Notes: generated from the letters alone by a model not told the origin. A stretch of 64,000 nt of DNA from Candidatus Sulfotelmatobacter kueseliae (GCA_900290255.1 OMOD01000002.1:58201-122200); one strand, 5' to 3'; positions 1 to 7,025 are shown, counted from the first letter of the stretch. Made by a program: numbers and translations.

Positions 1-2
1 AA

Positions 3-212
3 GGCACTGCCGCGCCTACTCGCTCCGAAAATCTCAACGTCAATGCCGATGTGCAGGTCATCCCCATCGAAGAGCAGATTGAGTACGCTAACGCCTTTGC
101 CGGGTTGTATCCCGATGAACGCTATGAAGAGTTGGACCGGGTGAAGGCCCGCAAAAGAACCTGCCGCGTGGTCATTGAAGGCGGGGGACCGCAGAAGAGG
201 TTATCAGAATGA
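3..212 (+). CDS. C-terminal end of a phage-type protein (5' truncated)
   Basis: An open frame enters from the left window edge and stops with TGA, giving about 69 residues. The tail is acidic then basic (IEEQIEYANAFAGLYPDERY, then KARKRTCRVVIEGGG). Its stop overlaps the terminase ATG in an ATGA arrangement, so the two genes are translationally coupled. The position directly before a large terminase subunit would fit a small terminase subunit or another packaging or DNA-binding gene, but nothing in the visible tail proves this. Function not assigned. Confidence 0.6.
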   Translation, partial: GTAAPTRSENLNVNADVQVIPIEEQIEYANAFAGLYPDERYEELDRVKARKRTCRVVIEGGGPQKRLSE

Positions 213-1657
213 CGTTACTGCAATTTTACGAAAAGCATAGGCCGCGCACCTATGAAACGAGTTTCCATCATCACCAAATTTGTCATGTGGTGGAGCGCTG
301 CTATCGGGAGCGCAAGCACGGCATCGTGGAAGTCCCGCCCCGGCATGGCAAATCGGAAATCATCAATGTTTACGCGCCAGCTTGGTGGTTGCAGGAAGGT
401 CACCATGACTCGCACTTCGGTCTTGTGTGCAACGGCCAAGACCTGGCCAACAAGTTTTGCCGCGCATCGCGCAATCTTTGCAAACTGCCGGTAAGCCCGG
501 ATCACACTTCCGAATGGAAGCTGACTTCGGATAAATCTCTCGATTGGACGTATCGCGGAACGGGCATCAATGGGAGTCTGGCGGGTTTCGGCTATTCGGA
601 AATGTCGTTTGACGATCTATTTAAGAGCGGACTTGAGGCGAAGTCCGAAGTCAAGCGGAATTCCATCATTGATGGAGTGGTTAGCGCGGCCATGAACAGG
701 CTGACCCCGGACGGAATTGTTCTCGCAACTCAGGCAAGACTCCACCCATCGGACACAATTGGATGGCTGCTATCAAGCGAAGAACGGCAATTCCTGCGGC
801 TCCACTTACCCGCCGTGAATGAGAGCGGTCGGGATGCTTGGTTTGAAGATCAGTATTCGGGCGAAAAGATTGTCTTTGACGCATACGATGCGCTCTGGCC
901 GTCCCGCTATGGCCCAAAGCAACTCAAGGCGATCTATGACCGCATCACCAGCTATTACTGGATGGCCCAATTCCAGCAAGTCCCATCACTTGGAGATTTA
1001 AGTTACTTCGATGTGTCGGTGATGCCGCGTTATTCGATGCTTGGCACCATTGAGCGACTGTGGATTGCGGTGGATGCCGCGCAAGGTGAGACTGAGCACG
1101 GAGCCTATACCGCGTTTGTGACTCTCGCGCAATGCCCCGATGGGGGGAACCATCTCAAGGTGCTCAACGTGAAACGCGGGCGCTGGCGTCCCGACATTAT
1201 CTCGGCAAACCTGATTGATTACTACACCGCCATGCAACGGCGGTACGGTGTCTATCCCGAAGCGGTTTGCGTGGAACGTGCAGCCGCAGGCTTTGGCTTG
1301 CTCAACCTGCCGATGCCGATTGTGCCGATGATTCCGAAAGGCAGTAAAGAAGAAAGAGCGGGCGCGACTTGCTGGTTGGTCAATCGCGGATTGGTGCAAC
1401 TGCCGGTTGAGGCTCCTTGGTTAAAGGAATTTGAGGATGAGTTATCAAACTTCCCATTGACCACCTACAAAGATCAGGTTGATGCGTTTGTGCATGGGTT
1501 GTCTTGGGAGTTGCGGAAGGCCGTGGATTTTGAGCCTCACATGATGGAGCAATATGCCCTGCAACATCCCAACCCCCATCAGGAGCAGTTGGCCGAGTAC
1601 AACGATGTGATGGGAGAAGTCATGTGGCAGGACGAATTTGGACATCTCGATTTCTAA
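209..1657 (+). CDS. phage terminase large subunit (packaging ATPase-nuclease)
   Basis: TerL powers phage DNA translocation into the procapsid and cuts the concatemer. The 482-residue product shows the expected order: Walker A PPRHGKSE at about 43-50, an acidic MSFDDLFKS segment at about 132-140 in the Walker B/DD region, an ATQARLHPSD coupling motif at about 173-182, and the linker signature LWPSRY...YYWMAQFQQVP before an RNase H-like nuclease. Likely metal ligands are D289 (AVDAAQG), E356 (CVERAAAG) and the KDQVDAF aspartates at 422 and 425. Length is normal for the family. The start overlaps the stop of the preceding gene and has a purine-rich site (agaagagg) upstream. It appears intact, so packaging function may be retained. 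Confidence 0.93.
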   Translation: MTLLQFYEKHRPRTYETSFHHHQICHVVERCYRERKHGIVEVPPRHGKSEIINVYAPAWWLQEGHHDSHFGLVCNGQDLANKFCRASRNLCKLPVSPDHTSEWKLTSDKSLDWTYRGTGINGSLAGFGYSEMSFDDLFKSGLEAKSEVKRNSIIDGVVSAAMNRLTPDGIVLATQARLHPSDTIGWLLSSEERQFLRLHLPAVNESGRDAWFEDQYSGEKIVFDAYDALWPSRYGPKQLKAIYDRITSYYWMAQFQQVPSLGDLSYFDVSVMPRYSMLGTIERLWIAVDAAQGETEHGAYTAFVTLAQCPDGGNHLKVLNVKRGRWRPDIISANLIDYYTAMQRRYGVYPEAVCVERAAAGFGLLNLPMPIVPMIPKGSKEERAGATCWLVNRGLVQLPVEAPWLKEFEDELSNFPLTTYKDQVDAFVHGLSWELRKAVDFEPHMMEQYALQHPNPHQEQLAEYNDVMGEVMWQDEFGHLDF

Positions 1658-1666
1658 GAAGGGACT

Positions 1667-1930
1667 ATGAACTTCGTTCAGAAAAGCATTCAACGAACCC
1701 GCGAGACATTCCGCGAGATGCAACGGCAAGCGGCTATTTGGCGCAAGCGGCGCAGGGAAGCGGAAGAGAAAAACAATGCCGCTTTGGAGTTGCTGCTTGA
1801 TGATATTCGGCAGGAAATCGGCTTGCCTCTGACGGAAAAGAATTTGCCGACCTACATGCTTTTTGTGCAGGGTTACCTGCGAGATAGGCAACAAAAAGAA
1901 GATGAGTGGGACGGCGAAGATTTTTTGTAG
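1667..1930 (+). CDS. small hypothetical phage protein, basic helix
   Basis: An 87-residue product starts 9 nt after the terminase stop with an AAGGGA ribosome site. The first 40 residues are strongly basic and probably helical (RTRETFREMQRQAAIWRKRR), the middle is hydrophobic and the end is acidic (DEWDGEDFL). The close spacing and shared strand place it in the terminase operon. No domain is recognised. Charge-segregated small proteins are common next to phage packaging and head genes, but no role can be inferred from sequence alone. Confidence 0.65.
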   Translation: MNFVQKSIQRTRETFREMQRQAAIWRKRRREAEEKNNAALELLLDDIRQEIGLPLTEKNLPTYMLFVQGYLRDRQQKEDEWDGEDFL

Positions 1931-1954
1931 AGCGACCAAGAAAAGGAGATTCAC

Positions 1955-2224
1955 ATGGAAATCACAGAAGTTGATCCGAAACTGATAGACGAATCGAAGG
2001 CCATCAAAACGAAGGCTCTCGAAAACATCAACGAAGCTTTTGACCCCGGTTGGTCTAGCGACCAGCACCGAGCCAAAGCGCGGGAGCACGATCTGAAGGC
2101 CGACAAGTTAGTAAGTGGCGATGAAAAAGATTCGCACATCACTGCAAGCCGAGCACACAACCGGGCAGCGGACGCCATAGATGCTGCGACCAAAGCATCG
2201 GCCAAGTGCGCTGCACTCGATTAA
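1955..2224 (+). CDS. small hypothetical phage protein, helical
   Basis: An 89-residue protein with a good AAGGAG site 8 nt before the ATG. Composition is Ala/Lys/Asp/Glu-rich with repeated AxxA and KA patterns (AAKASAK-like end), suggesting an all-helical or coiled-coil fold. It is the last gene of the terminase operon: the following gap begins with stem-loops and a terminator-like hairpin. No homology is recognised and no function is proposed. The codon choice and low GC match the flanking phage genes rather than the GC-rich chromosome further right. Confidence 0.7.
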   Translation: MEITEVDPKLIDESKAIKTKALENINEAFDPGWSSDQHRAKAREHDLKADKLVSGDEKDSHITASRAHNRAADAIDAATKASAKCAALD

Positions 2225-2236
2225 ACAAGTTTCCTC

Positions 2237-2306
2237 CAGCAACTCTTGCCGGGGTTGCTGCGGCAGGGGAACCTGATGGGGGTCTAACCAACCCCCATCA
2301 GGATTT
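2237..2306 (+). terminator. stem-loop pair with terminator-like hairpin after the terminase operon
   Basis: Two hairpins follow the stop at 2224. The first pairs CAGCAAC (2237-2243) with GTTGCTG (2254-2260). The second is a perfect 12-bp stem, CCTGATGGGGGT (2272-2283) with ACCCCCATCAGG (2291-2302), followed by a short T run (ATTTT). The left arm CCTG can alternatively pair with CAGG at 2264-2267 across a GGAA tetraloop, so two mutually exclusive folds exist. The 12-mer of the right arm also occurs in the terminase coding sequence at 1572-1583. Confidence 0.65.
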
Positions 2307-2323
2307 TCAAAAAGTTTTAACAG

Positions 2324-2408
2324 GGCGTGGCTCGGCTCGGCTTGGCGTGGCGAGGCTCGGCTCGGCGAGGCTCGGCTCGGCGTGGCGAGGCTTGGCAAGG
2401 CAAGGCTA
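2324..2408. repeat. 17 tandem GGCNN pentamers
   Basis: An uninterrupted 85-bp tract in which every fifth base starts a GGC followed by two variable bases (TC, GT, GA, TT, AA or TA). I count 17 units with no slippage of the 5-nt register. A period of five cannot keep a reading frame, so the short open frame across it is not credible. The tract lies in the gap between two phage genes, between a terminator-like hairpin and another stem-loop. Confidence 0.9.
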
Positions 2409-2416
2409 GCTTTGAA

Positions 2417-2454
2417 TTTCAGGCCAACTTTTAAAAAAAGAAAAGTGCCTGAAA
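2417..2454. other. A-rich stem-loop
   Basis: TTTCAGGC (2417-2424) pairs with GCCTGAAA (2447-2454), and the interior can extend through CTTTT/AAAAG around an A-rich loop. It sits between the pentamer tract and the next gene. It could act as an attenuator or terminator, because the stem contains T and A runs, or as a processing site. A smaller GGAAA-TG-TTTCC palindrome follows at about 2477-2488. Confidence 0.5.
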
Positions 2455-2521
2455 CGTCAGTGGAACCTGGCGGCTAGGAAATGTTTCCAGTAACAAAATC
2501 GTTTCACCGTAGGAGAATTTT

Positions 2522-3193
2522 ATGGGAGCACGAAACTTAGGCACCACCAGCGAAACACCGTCGCGGCCCGGAGTCTCCGGGTCAAAATCGCAACCATCCA
2601 AAGAAGATTCCCACAATTTTGCGAATCTCATTGGGCAAACCACCGACCCGGCAGTCATCACTCTTGATGGGGGGAAGGCACAGAAGAAAGTTCTTGCCGA
2701 TGTCGCCCGCGTAAATGAAGCCAACCGCAAGAAACGCGGCCCTGAAGCCGGTTGGCGCGATGAACTGGCAACTCTTGAGCGCACGGTAGGAAATTCTTGG
2801 ACGGAAGAACAGGCGCGACAAAATTCCGATGCCACCGAACGCGCACAAAATGAAATCGTGCGCGGCATAGAAAAGGAAATCGCGGAACTCCGCGAACTTC
2901 AGTCAACTCCGTACTTAGGTCCGGCTGAAAAGCAGGCACTCGCCAAGAACCTTGAGCGGGCGGAATGGAATCTGGCGGAAGCCAAAGTCGAGAAGCAACG
3001 AAAAATCAGGCAAGCCGGGAGTGCCGTGACAAGCTCGAAAGAACGTGACCGCTTGCGTCCGCGTCTCCGCGAATTGCGAGAACGGGAAATGCGAATTAGC
3101 GCGGCCACGGCAAAAGTTCGTGAAGCAACCGATGGGGGTGCCACCAGCGGCCGGTTGGGTTTCACCGGCTTGCAGCCACTGTCGGAAAAATAA
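2522..3193 (+). CDS. hypothetical phage protein with long charged helices
   Basis: A 223-residue protein with an AGGAG site before the ATG. Residues 1-45 are Ser/Thr/Gly/Pro-rich and probably disordered. From about 70 to 205 the sequence is dominated by Glu, Arg, Lys and Ala with heptad-like spacing (IEKEIAELRELQ, LRPRLRELREREMR), indicating an extended coiled coil. Scaffold or minor structural proteins of phages can look like this, but no family is recognised. It is flanked on both sides by stem-loop-rich gaps, so it is probably transcribed as its own unit. Confidence 0.7.
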   Translation: MGARNLGTTSETPSRPGVSGSKSQPSKEDSHNFANLIGQTTDPAVITLDGGKAQKKVLADVARVNEANRKKRGPEAGWRDELATLERTVGNSWTEEQARQNSDATERAQNEIVRGIEKEIAELRELQSTPYLGPAEKQALAKNLERAEWNLAEAKVEKQRKIRQAGSAVTSSKERDRLRPRLRELREREMRISAATAKVREATDGGATSGRLGFTGLQPLSEK

Positions 3194-3202
3194 AACGAGA
3201 TT

Positions 3203-3228
3203 CCAACCGTGCTGACAGTCACGGTTGG
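3203..3228 (+). terminator. stem-loop directly after the coiled-coil gene
   Basis: CCAACCGTG (3203-3211) pairs perfectly with CACGGTTGG (3220-3228) around an 8-nt loop, 10 nt after the stop codon. No T tract follows, so it may stabilise the mRNA 3' end instead of terminating. Confidence 0.5.
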
Positions 3229-3302
3229 ATAGGGGCGGGCCTTATCAGCCGCATTGACGTGGATTGCCGGTTTCCTGCGGAGACCCCGAAAGACCGGCAT
3301 AT

Positions 3303-3545
3303 TTTGAGTTTGCCCGTGTCGTCGAGAGAGTAATCTCCGACGCTTTCTTCATGGCGGGCCGGACGCGAAATTAACGCGGGCAATTTCCTTATCCGGCAGG
3401 CTGGTGACTAACCTCTGGCGAGGAAATCAGTCACGGGGCTATCGTCGCGCCACCTTGATTAAGATGACGATGCGCCGAGCAACATTCTCGGCAATCGCGA
3501 TGGGGTTGGACCACCTCCTTCCGGCCTGGCCCCATCGCTAATTTT
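3303..3545 (+). ncRNA. candidate structured phage RNA (serial stem-loops ending in a terminator-like hairpin)
   Basis: This stretch lacks a credible gene but contains consecutive perfect stems: TTGCCCG 3310-3316 with CGGGCAA 3377-3383, enclosing CGTCG-a-GAGA 3320-3329 with TCTC-CGACG 3334-3342; GTGACT 3404-3409 with AGTCAC 3429-3434, enclosing CCTC/GAGG; ATCGTC 3441-3446 with GACGAT 3466-3471, enclosing CTT/AAG; GCCGAG 3474-3479 with CTCGGC 3487-3492; and GCGATGGGG 3497-3505 with CCCCATCGC 3530-3538 followed by TAATTTTT. Such density suggests a folded transcript or a leader for the next small-gene operon. No known RNA family is recognised, and the strand is inferred from the terminal T run. 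Confidence 0.4.
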
Positions 3546-3557
3546 TGGAGTCATCAT

Positions 3558-3764
3558 ATGTCAATAGAACGCATGGCAATTATGGATCATAACCGGCGAT
3601 TTTTTAGCAGTATCGAGCCGTTCATCACGCGCGGTAAGAAGGTGCAAATTCAAAGAGCCGGGTCACATTACAAGGCCCGCTTCTGTGGCCACAAGAATTT
3701 CGTGTTTGGCAGGTCACCGCAAGAAGCGGCAAAGAATCTGAAAAATTGGAGTGAAACAACATGA
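3558..3764 (+). CDS. small basic hypothetical phage protein
   Basis: A 68-residue, Arg/Lys-rich protein (RGKKVQIQRAGSHYKARFCGHK, then FGRSPQEAAKNLKNW). It opens a run of four tiny genes joined by stop/start overlaps. The fold may be a short beta pair followed by a C-terminal helix, resembling small nucleic-acid-binding phage proteins, although no family is recognised. An upstream GGAG lies close to the start. It begins immediately after the structured region ending at 3545, which may therefore be its leader. Confidence 0.65.
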   Translation: MSIERMAIMDHNRRFFSSIEPFITRGKKVQIQRAGSHYKARFCGHKNFVFGRSPQEAAKNLKNWSETT

Positions 3765-3985
3765 GAAAAATCAGGATTAACATTCACACCGGCTGCCCAT
3801 CGTTGCAATGTCCGGGCGAGAGCTTCAGCGCGGAATTGACTGTTCCGGCCACATACCTTGATGGGGATTCCATCAAGCTGCGGGAACTCGAAAAACAACT
3901 CGCAACCTGCAATGGGTGCAGCGTCATCTGCGTCATGCCCGAAGAAAACCCCATCAAGATTGTTGTGGAGGGCGTCAATGTTTGA
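3761..3985 (+). CDS. small hypothetical phage protein, Cys-containing
   Basis: A 74-residue product whose ATG overlaps the previous stop (ATGA). It contains CPSLQCPG near residues 12-19 and ATCNGCSVIC at about 48-57, giving five cysteines in two clusters that could bind metal or form disulfides. The predicted pattern is mostly beta with a helix at LRELEKQLATC. The tight overlaps on both sides indicate co-translation with its neighbours. No family recognised. Confidence 0.65.
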   Translation: MRKIRINIHTGCPSLQCPGESFSAELTVPATYLDGDSIKLRELEKQLATCNGCSVICVMPEENPIKIVVEGVNV

Positions 3986-4148
3986 ATCAAACGAGAAACT
4001 AGAAAAGCTCATCGGCCAAATGGCAACGATGATTGAACTGCAGATGTCGCTCTTGAAAAAATTAGAGCAACAAAACACTTCGCTCAGTGCCTTGACAAAG
4101 TTTGTCCGCGATAATTCCGGCGCCTCACCCGCGTGTGGTGCCGTATGA
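3978..4148 (+). CDS. small coiled-coil phage protein
   Basis: A 56-residue protein starting at ATG 3978 (MFESNEKLEKLIGQ), overlapping the previous gene by 8 nt. A longer open frame upstream is a shadow of that gene and is not used. Residues 5-40 form a clear amphipathic helix with Leu/Ile/Met at heptad positions (LEKLIGQMATMIELQMSLLKKLEQQ). It resembles in style the 49-residue protein encoded convergently at 4464-4613. Probably oligomeric; role unknown. Confidence 0.6.
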   Translation: MFESNEKLEKLIGQMATMIELQMSLLKKLEQQNTSLSALTKFVRDNSGASPACGAV

Positions 4149-4324
4149 AAAAGTGGTGCGCCTACTGCGGAAGTCACGAACACAATATTGAGTTCTGTTC
4201 TAAGACTTGGGAAGGGCAGGACAATCTTGCAAAGCGATATTGTCAGTATTGTGGTTCCAAGGAACACAACATTGAATTTTGCCTTAAGACTTGGCAGGGT
4301 CAAATCAATTTGAGGAATTGTTAG
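4145..4324 (+). CDS. tandem CCHC zinc-knuckle miniprotein
   Basis: A 59-residue protein starting with ATG 4145, overlapping the previous stop as ATGA. It consists of two near-identical copies of a C-X2-C-X4-H-X4-C module: CAYCGSHEHNIEFC at about 5-18 and CQYCGSKEHNIEFC at about 33-46, each followed by K-TW-GQ-NL. The spacing is exactly that of the retroviral nucleocapsid-type zinc knuckle, a single-stranded nucleic-acid-binding fold. The internal duplication is also visible at DNA level. Zinc binding and nucleic-acid binding are inferred from the motif; no experimental analogue is known to me. Confidence 0.7.
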   Translation: MKKWCAYCGSHEHNIEFCSKTWEGQDNLAKRYCQYCGSKEHNIEFCLKTWQGQINLRNC

Positions 4325-4362
4325 CTTGGTGGTTTGATTCCCCTCAACACCAGCCCTTGAGT

Positions 4363-4455
4363 GCAGGGAAACCTGCGGGCACGGCAACCAATGGGGGTCT
4401 TACTGCCTGCCGTGGATACCACCGGGCCAGCGGAATCCAAACTCCAAGGCCCGGT
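4363..4455. terminator. bidirectional stem-loop cluster between convergent genes
   Basis: Three stems separate the zinc-knuckle gene from the convergent coiled-coil gene: GCAGG-GAAA-CCTGC (4363-4376, a GNRA tetraloop), CACGGCA 4380-4386 with TGCCGTG 4408-4414, and ACCGGGCC 4421-4428 with GGCCCGGT 4448-4455. The first stem and the following GGGGGTCT resemble the element at 2264-2283. Confidence 0.5.
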
Positions 4456-4463
4456 GCCCCGGC

Positions 4464-4613
4464 TCACTTCGATTTCTTCTCCATCATGTTTAGGTACGCT
4501 CTGATTTCCAACAATTTCATTTGCAACTTTCCCAAATCTTCCTTCGCATTGTTGCAGTGCGTTTCGATCACATGTAAGTCCTTCCGCAGTTCTTCAATTT
4601 CGTGCGGCTCCAT
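4464..4613 (-). CDS. 49-residue coiled-coil protein at the phage segment edge
   Basis: On the minus strand an ATG at 4613 preceded by an AAAGGAG site opens a 49-codon frame (MEPHEIEELRKDLHVIE...) ending in lysines and a TGA at 4464. Residues 5-45 form one amphipathic helix with Leu/Ile/Met at heptad positions. It converges on the zinc-knuckle gene and is the last gene with phage-like character before the chromosome-like region. A plus-strand open frame covering the same bases has no ribosome site and a biased composition. Function unknown. Confidence 0.6.
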   Translation of the reverse strand: MEPHEIEELRKDLHVIETHCNNAKEDLGKLQMKLLEIRAYLNMMEKKSK

Positions 4614-4754
4614 ACTTGCTCCTTTCAGTTAATAATCCCCATCAATTCAGTAGACATATCCCACACCCATCCCACGGAGTATAACGGACAGGTTGTTGAT
4701 TCGCGGTAAACCCTTTCCCCTCAACTCCCGCACAGTCCGTCACATTCCCTATAA

Positions 4755-5417
4755 CTACATTGTTTTCAACGGCTTGCCCGTCTGCCGAACCGCCAGGGCG
4801 AAGTCGCGGAAACTGACCCGCGACTTCCCGCCCACGACGGAATCTTGCCGGAAAGCGGAAAGCTGTTGCGCGGAGAGCAAGACGCGGCCTCGAGGATCGA
4901 CGGCGAAGCGGCCCAGCGGTCCACCGACGCAACTGGTCAGCCCAAGCTTGCTCGGCGGATAAAGAAAAAGAAGGGCTCGCTCGCCGATGCGATAGCGCTG
5001 TCCGCTCGACCACAGACCCATCCATTGCATGACGGTCAAATCCTCGCCGGGCGTGGCTCCACGGATGGAGTTCTCCACGCGAAACGTGATGGCGACGGTT
5101 TCGAAGGCCTGCCCGCTGGTTGCGGGACGGCGCGCGATGCCGGTGACCGTGGCGGAGAAAATCATCCCTGCGGAACGCGCCAGCCAAGGCAGATCGAACG
5201 TGCCGGGAGCCGCCGCCGGCCCGTGTGGCCACGGAGAGATCGGCCACGGATGGATTGGCCCTGCGCGGGGAAACTGAACCACGTGCTGTGGGGCGAACGC
5301 GGAATCAGGAACGAGATCAGAAATGCGACTACCCTGATCCGACTGGGCTGGCAGAATTCCAGAGGGCAGAATCACGAACGACAAGGCGAGCAGCCACGAA
5401 CAAGTGCTCCCGTGCAT
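4755..5417 (-). CDS. secreted hypothetical protein
   Basis: A 220-residue product with a signal peptide (MHGSTCSWLLALSFVILPSG, probable cleavage after LPA-QS). The mature part contains a His/Pro/Trp-rich stretch (residues about 45-72) and then a beta-rich domain around TVTGIARRPATSGQAFETVAI and RYRIGERALLFLYPP, a pattern seen in secreted acidobacterial proteins of unknown function. It lies alone on the minus strand, divergent from the methyltransferase at 5505. Base composition is already GC-rich, marking the end of the phage segment. Confidence 0.7.
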   Translation of the reverse strand: MHGSTCSWLLALSFVILPSGILPAQSDQGSRISDLVPDSAFAPQHVVQFPRAGPIHPWPISPWPHGPAAAPGTFDLPWLARSAGMIFSATVTGIARRPATSGQAFETVAITFRVENSIRGATPGEDLTVMQWMGLWSSGQRYRIGERALLFLYPPSKLGLTSCVGGPLGRFAVDPRGRVLLSAQQLSAFRQDSVVGGKSRVSFRDFALAVRQTGKPLKTM

Positions 5418-5504
5418 AGGGAGACCTCTAGGGTGTGACGTCCGCTCGGAGGGAAATGCCGGGAAACGTCACAGACTAGTCTCGCGGGCAGAAGGAAGTC
5501 AGTG

Positions 5505-6245
5505 ATGGATGTCACAGCGGCCTGTGGAATAACGGTGATAAAAGAGGGTCAGAGGGCGCGCATCGTGACGCTCAGAGGGCAAGTGATCCGGCGCTTCGGG
5601 GTTGGAGTGCTCGTGATCGCCCCCATTCTGTTTGCGCTCGCAGGTTCGCTGCGCTTCTGGCAGGGATGGTGCTTTCTGGCCTTCGCGTGGGGACCTCCTT
5701 TCTGGTTCGCTCTCTATGCGGTCAAGCACGATCCCCAACTGCTGGAACGCCGGATGCGGATGAAGGAAAAAGACCCCAGGCAGACGCTCTTCAAGGTATT
5801 GGCCAGCCTGATCATTTTTTCAGCGATCGGACTGGCCAGCCTGGACTTCCGCCTGGGCTGGACCCGGGCGCGGCTGGGGACGGTGCCACTCTGGGTGATG
5901 GTGGTGGGCCAGGCGGCAATTCTGGCCGCCATGAGCCTGATCATCTGGGTGATGAAGGTGAACAGCTTCGCGGCGCGCACGATTGAGGTCGAGGCAGGAC
6001 AGAAGGTCATCTCGGCCGGTCCCTACGCCGCCGTGCGGCATCCCATGTATTCCGGAATTGTTCTGATGGTGCTGGCGACGCCGCTGGCGCTGGGATCGTA
6101 CATTACCTTGCCATTGTTTGGGTTGATCATTCCGGTGCTGGCGTTGCGGCTGCTGTGTGAGGAAAAAGTTCTCCGCCGCGATTTGCCGGGCTATGCGGAA
6201 TACTGTGCGCATACCCGCTTCCGCCTGCTGCCGGGAGTGTGGTAG
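5505..6245 (+). CDS. isoprenylcysteine carboxyl methyltransferase (ICMT) family membrane protein
   Basis: An integral membrane methyltransferase of the ICMT/phospholipid methyltransferase type. Hydrophobic segments lie at about 34-50, 57-72, 100-118, 131-150 and 185-220. The C-terminal SAM-binding signature is clear: ISAGPYAAVRHPMYSG followed by CEEKVLRRDLPGYAEYCAHTRFRLLPGVW-type ending. Bacterial members methylate small molecules or unknown lipids; the substrate here cannot be told. ATG 5505 is preferred because AAGGAAG lies 6 nt upstream; a GTG directly before it is an alternative. Single gene between two oppositely oriented neighbours. Confidence 0.85.
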   Translation: MDVTAACGITVIKEGQRARIVTLRGQVIRRFGVGVLVIAPILFALAGSLRFWQGWCFLAFAWGPPFWFALYAVKHDPQLLERRMRMKEKDPRQTLFKVLASLIIFSAIGLASLDFRLGWTRARLGTVPLWVMVVGQAAILAAMSLIIWVMKVNSFAARTIEVEAGQKVISAGPYAAVRHPMYSGIVLMVLATPLALGSYITLPLFGLIIPVLALRLLCEEKVLRRDLPGYAEYCAHTRFRLLPGVW

Positions 6246-6269
6246 CGGCAAGGACCGGGACTTTCCCGG

Positions 6270-7025
6270 TTAGCACGGTGATGCGGAGCCTCCTCCGGCG
6301 GCCTGCCGCGTGGCAAAGAAGGCGTGACGGCGAGGCGGAAGTTGCTGAGCGCCATACGCCTGCGCCGTCTCGACCGCAAACCCGCAAGAAGCAAGCTGAT
6401 GGCATAGCGACCGGATGTCGAAAAGCCGCACTCTGTGGACCTCACGGCTGCGCCGGTAACCTTCGCCGACGCGGCGGAAGGTTTCTATATTCCTCACCAG
6501 GCTTCGCTCAGTCTGGTTCTCTGTGGTCTCGACGAGCACGGCCCAGTCTTCCCCTGACCTCCAGGTCCGGCTGGACAGAGGCGGCTCTCCCAGTCCAATC
6601 ACATCGAAGATGAGCATGCCTCCCGGCGGCAGGGCTTCGGCGACGCGTTGAAAGAAGCGGCTGACGAGTTGATCGGCATCGGCGCCCTCGGGGTGATAAG
6701 CCAGCGGTTCACCCAGAGCAACAACCGCGTCAAAGCCGCGGATAGAGACGTCGTAGACGGAGGCATGAACGAAGTGCGCCGTGGGAACATGGGCGCGCGC
6801 AAGTTCCAGCAGGTCGGCAGAAGTGTCTATAGCAGTTACGTCAAACCCGGCGGCGACGAGCGCTTTCGTCAAGGGTCCGGCGCCGCAGCCCACGTCCAGT
6901 ACTCTTCGGACTGGTGCGCTGGAACCTTGCAGGCGCCGCACAATCTCGCCTGCCGCGCCCCGGGCAAGCGATTCAAATGCTGTGGCGTGCACATACGCCA
7001 GATCACACTGGTAAAGCGATCGCAT
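6270..7025 (-). CDS. class I SAM-dependent methyltransferase
   Basis: A 251-residue Rossmann-fold methyltransferase. Motif I is VLDVGCGAGPLTKAL at about 42-56, motif II ends in AIDTSADLLELAR at about 65-77, and DAVVALGEPLAYH is the post-II region, with PPGGMLIFDVIGLG as motif III. The C-terminal part (EVHRVRLFDIRSL, LASCGFAVETA) matches small-molecule methyltransferases. The very end (QAAGGGSASPC) is low complexity and encoded beside a palindromic stretch. It converges on the ICMT gene with only 24 nt between the stops. Substrate unknown. Confidence 0.85.
   Translation of the reverse strand: MRSLYQCDLAYVHATAFESLARGAAGEIVRRLQGSSAPVRRVLDVGCGAGPLTKALVAAGFDVTAIDTSADLLELARAHVPTAHFVHASVYDVSIRGFDAVVALGEPLAYHPEGADADQLVSRFFQRVAEALPPGGMLIFDVIGLGEPPLSSRTWRSGEDWAVLVETTENQTERSLVRNIETFRRVGEGYRRSREVHRVRLFDIRSLCHQLASCGFAVETAQAYGAQQLPPRRHAFFATRQAAGGGSASPC

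Noticed and set aside
2206..2409. 67-codon open frame through the pentamer tract
   Set aside because: The GGCNN period of five forces the low-complexity ARLGSARLG peptide; a terminator-like hairpin lies inside the frame.
4291..4632. 113-codon plus-strand frame at the end of the phage segment
   Set aside because: The minus strand carries a 49-codon frame with a proper ribosome site and a coiled-coil product; the plus frame is its shadow.
4600..4760. phage attachment site
   Set aside because: No tRNA gene, integrase or matching direct repeat could be found at this boundary within the window.
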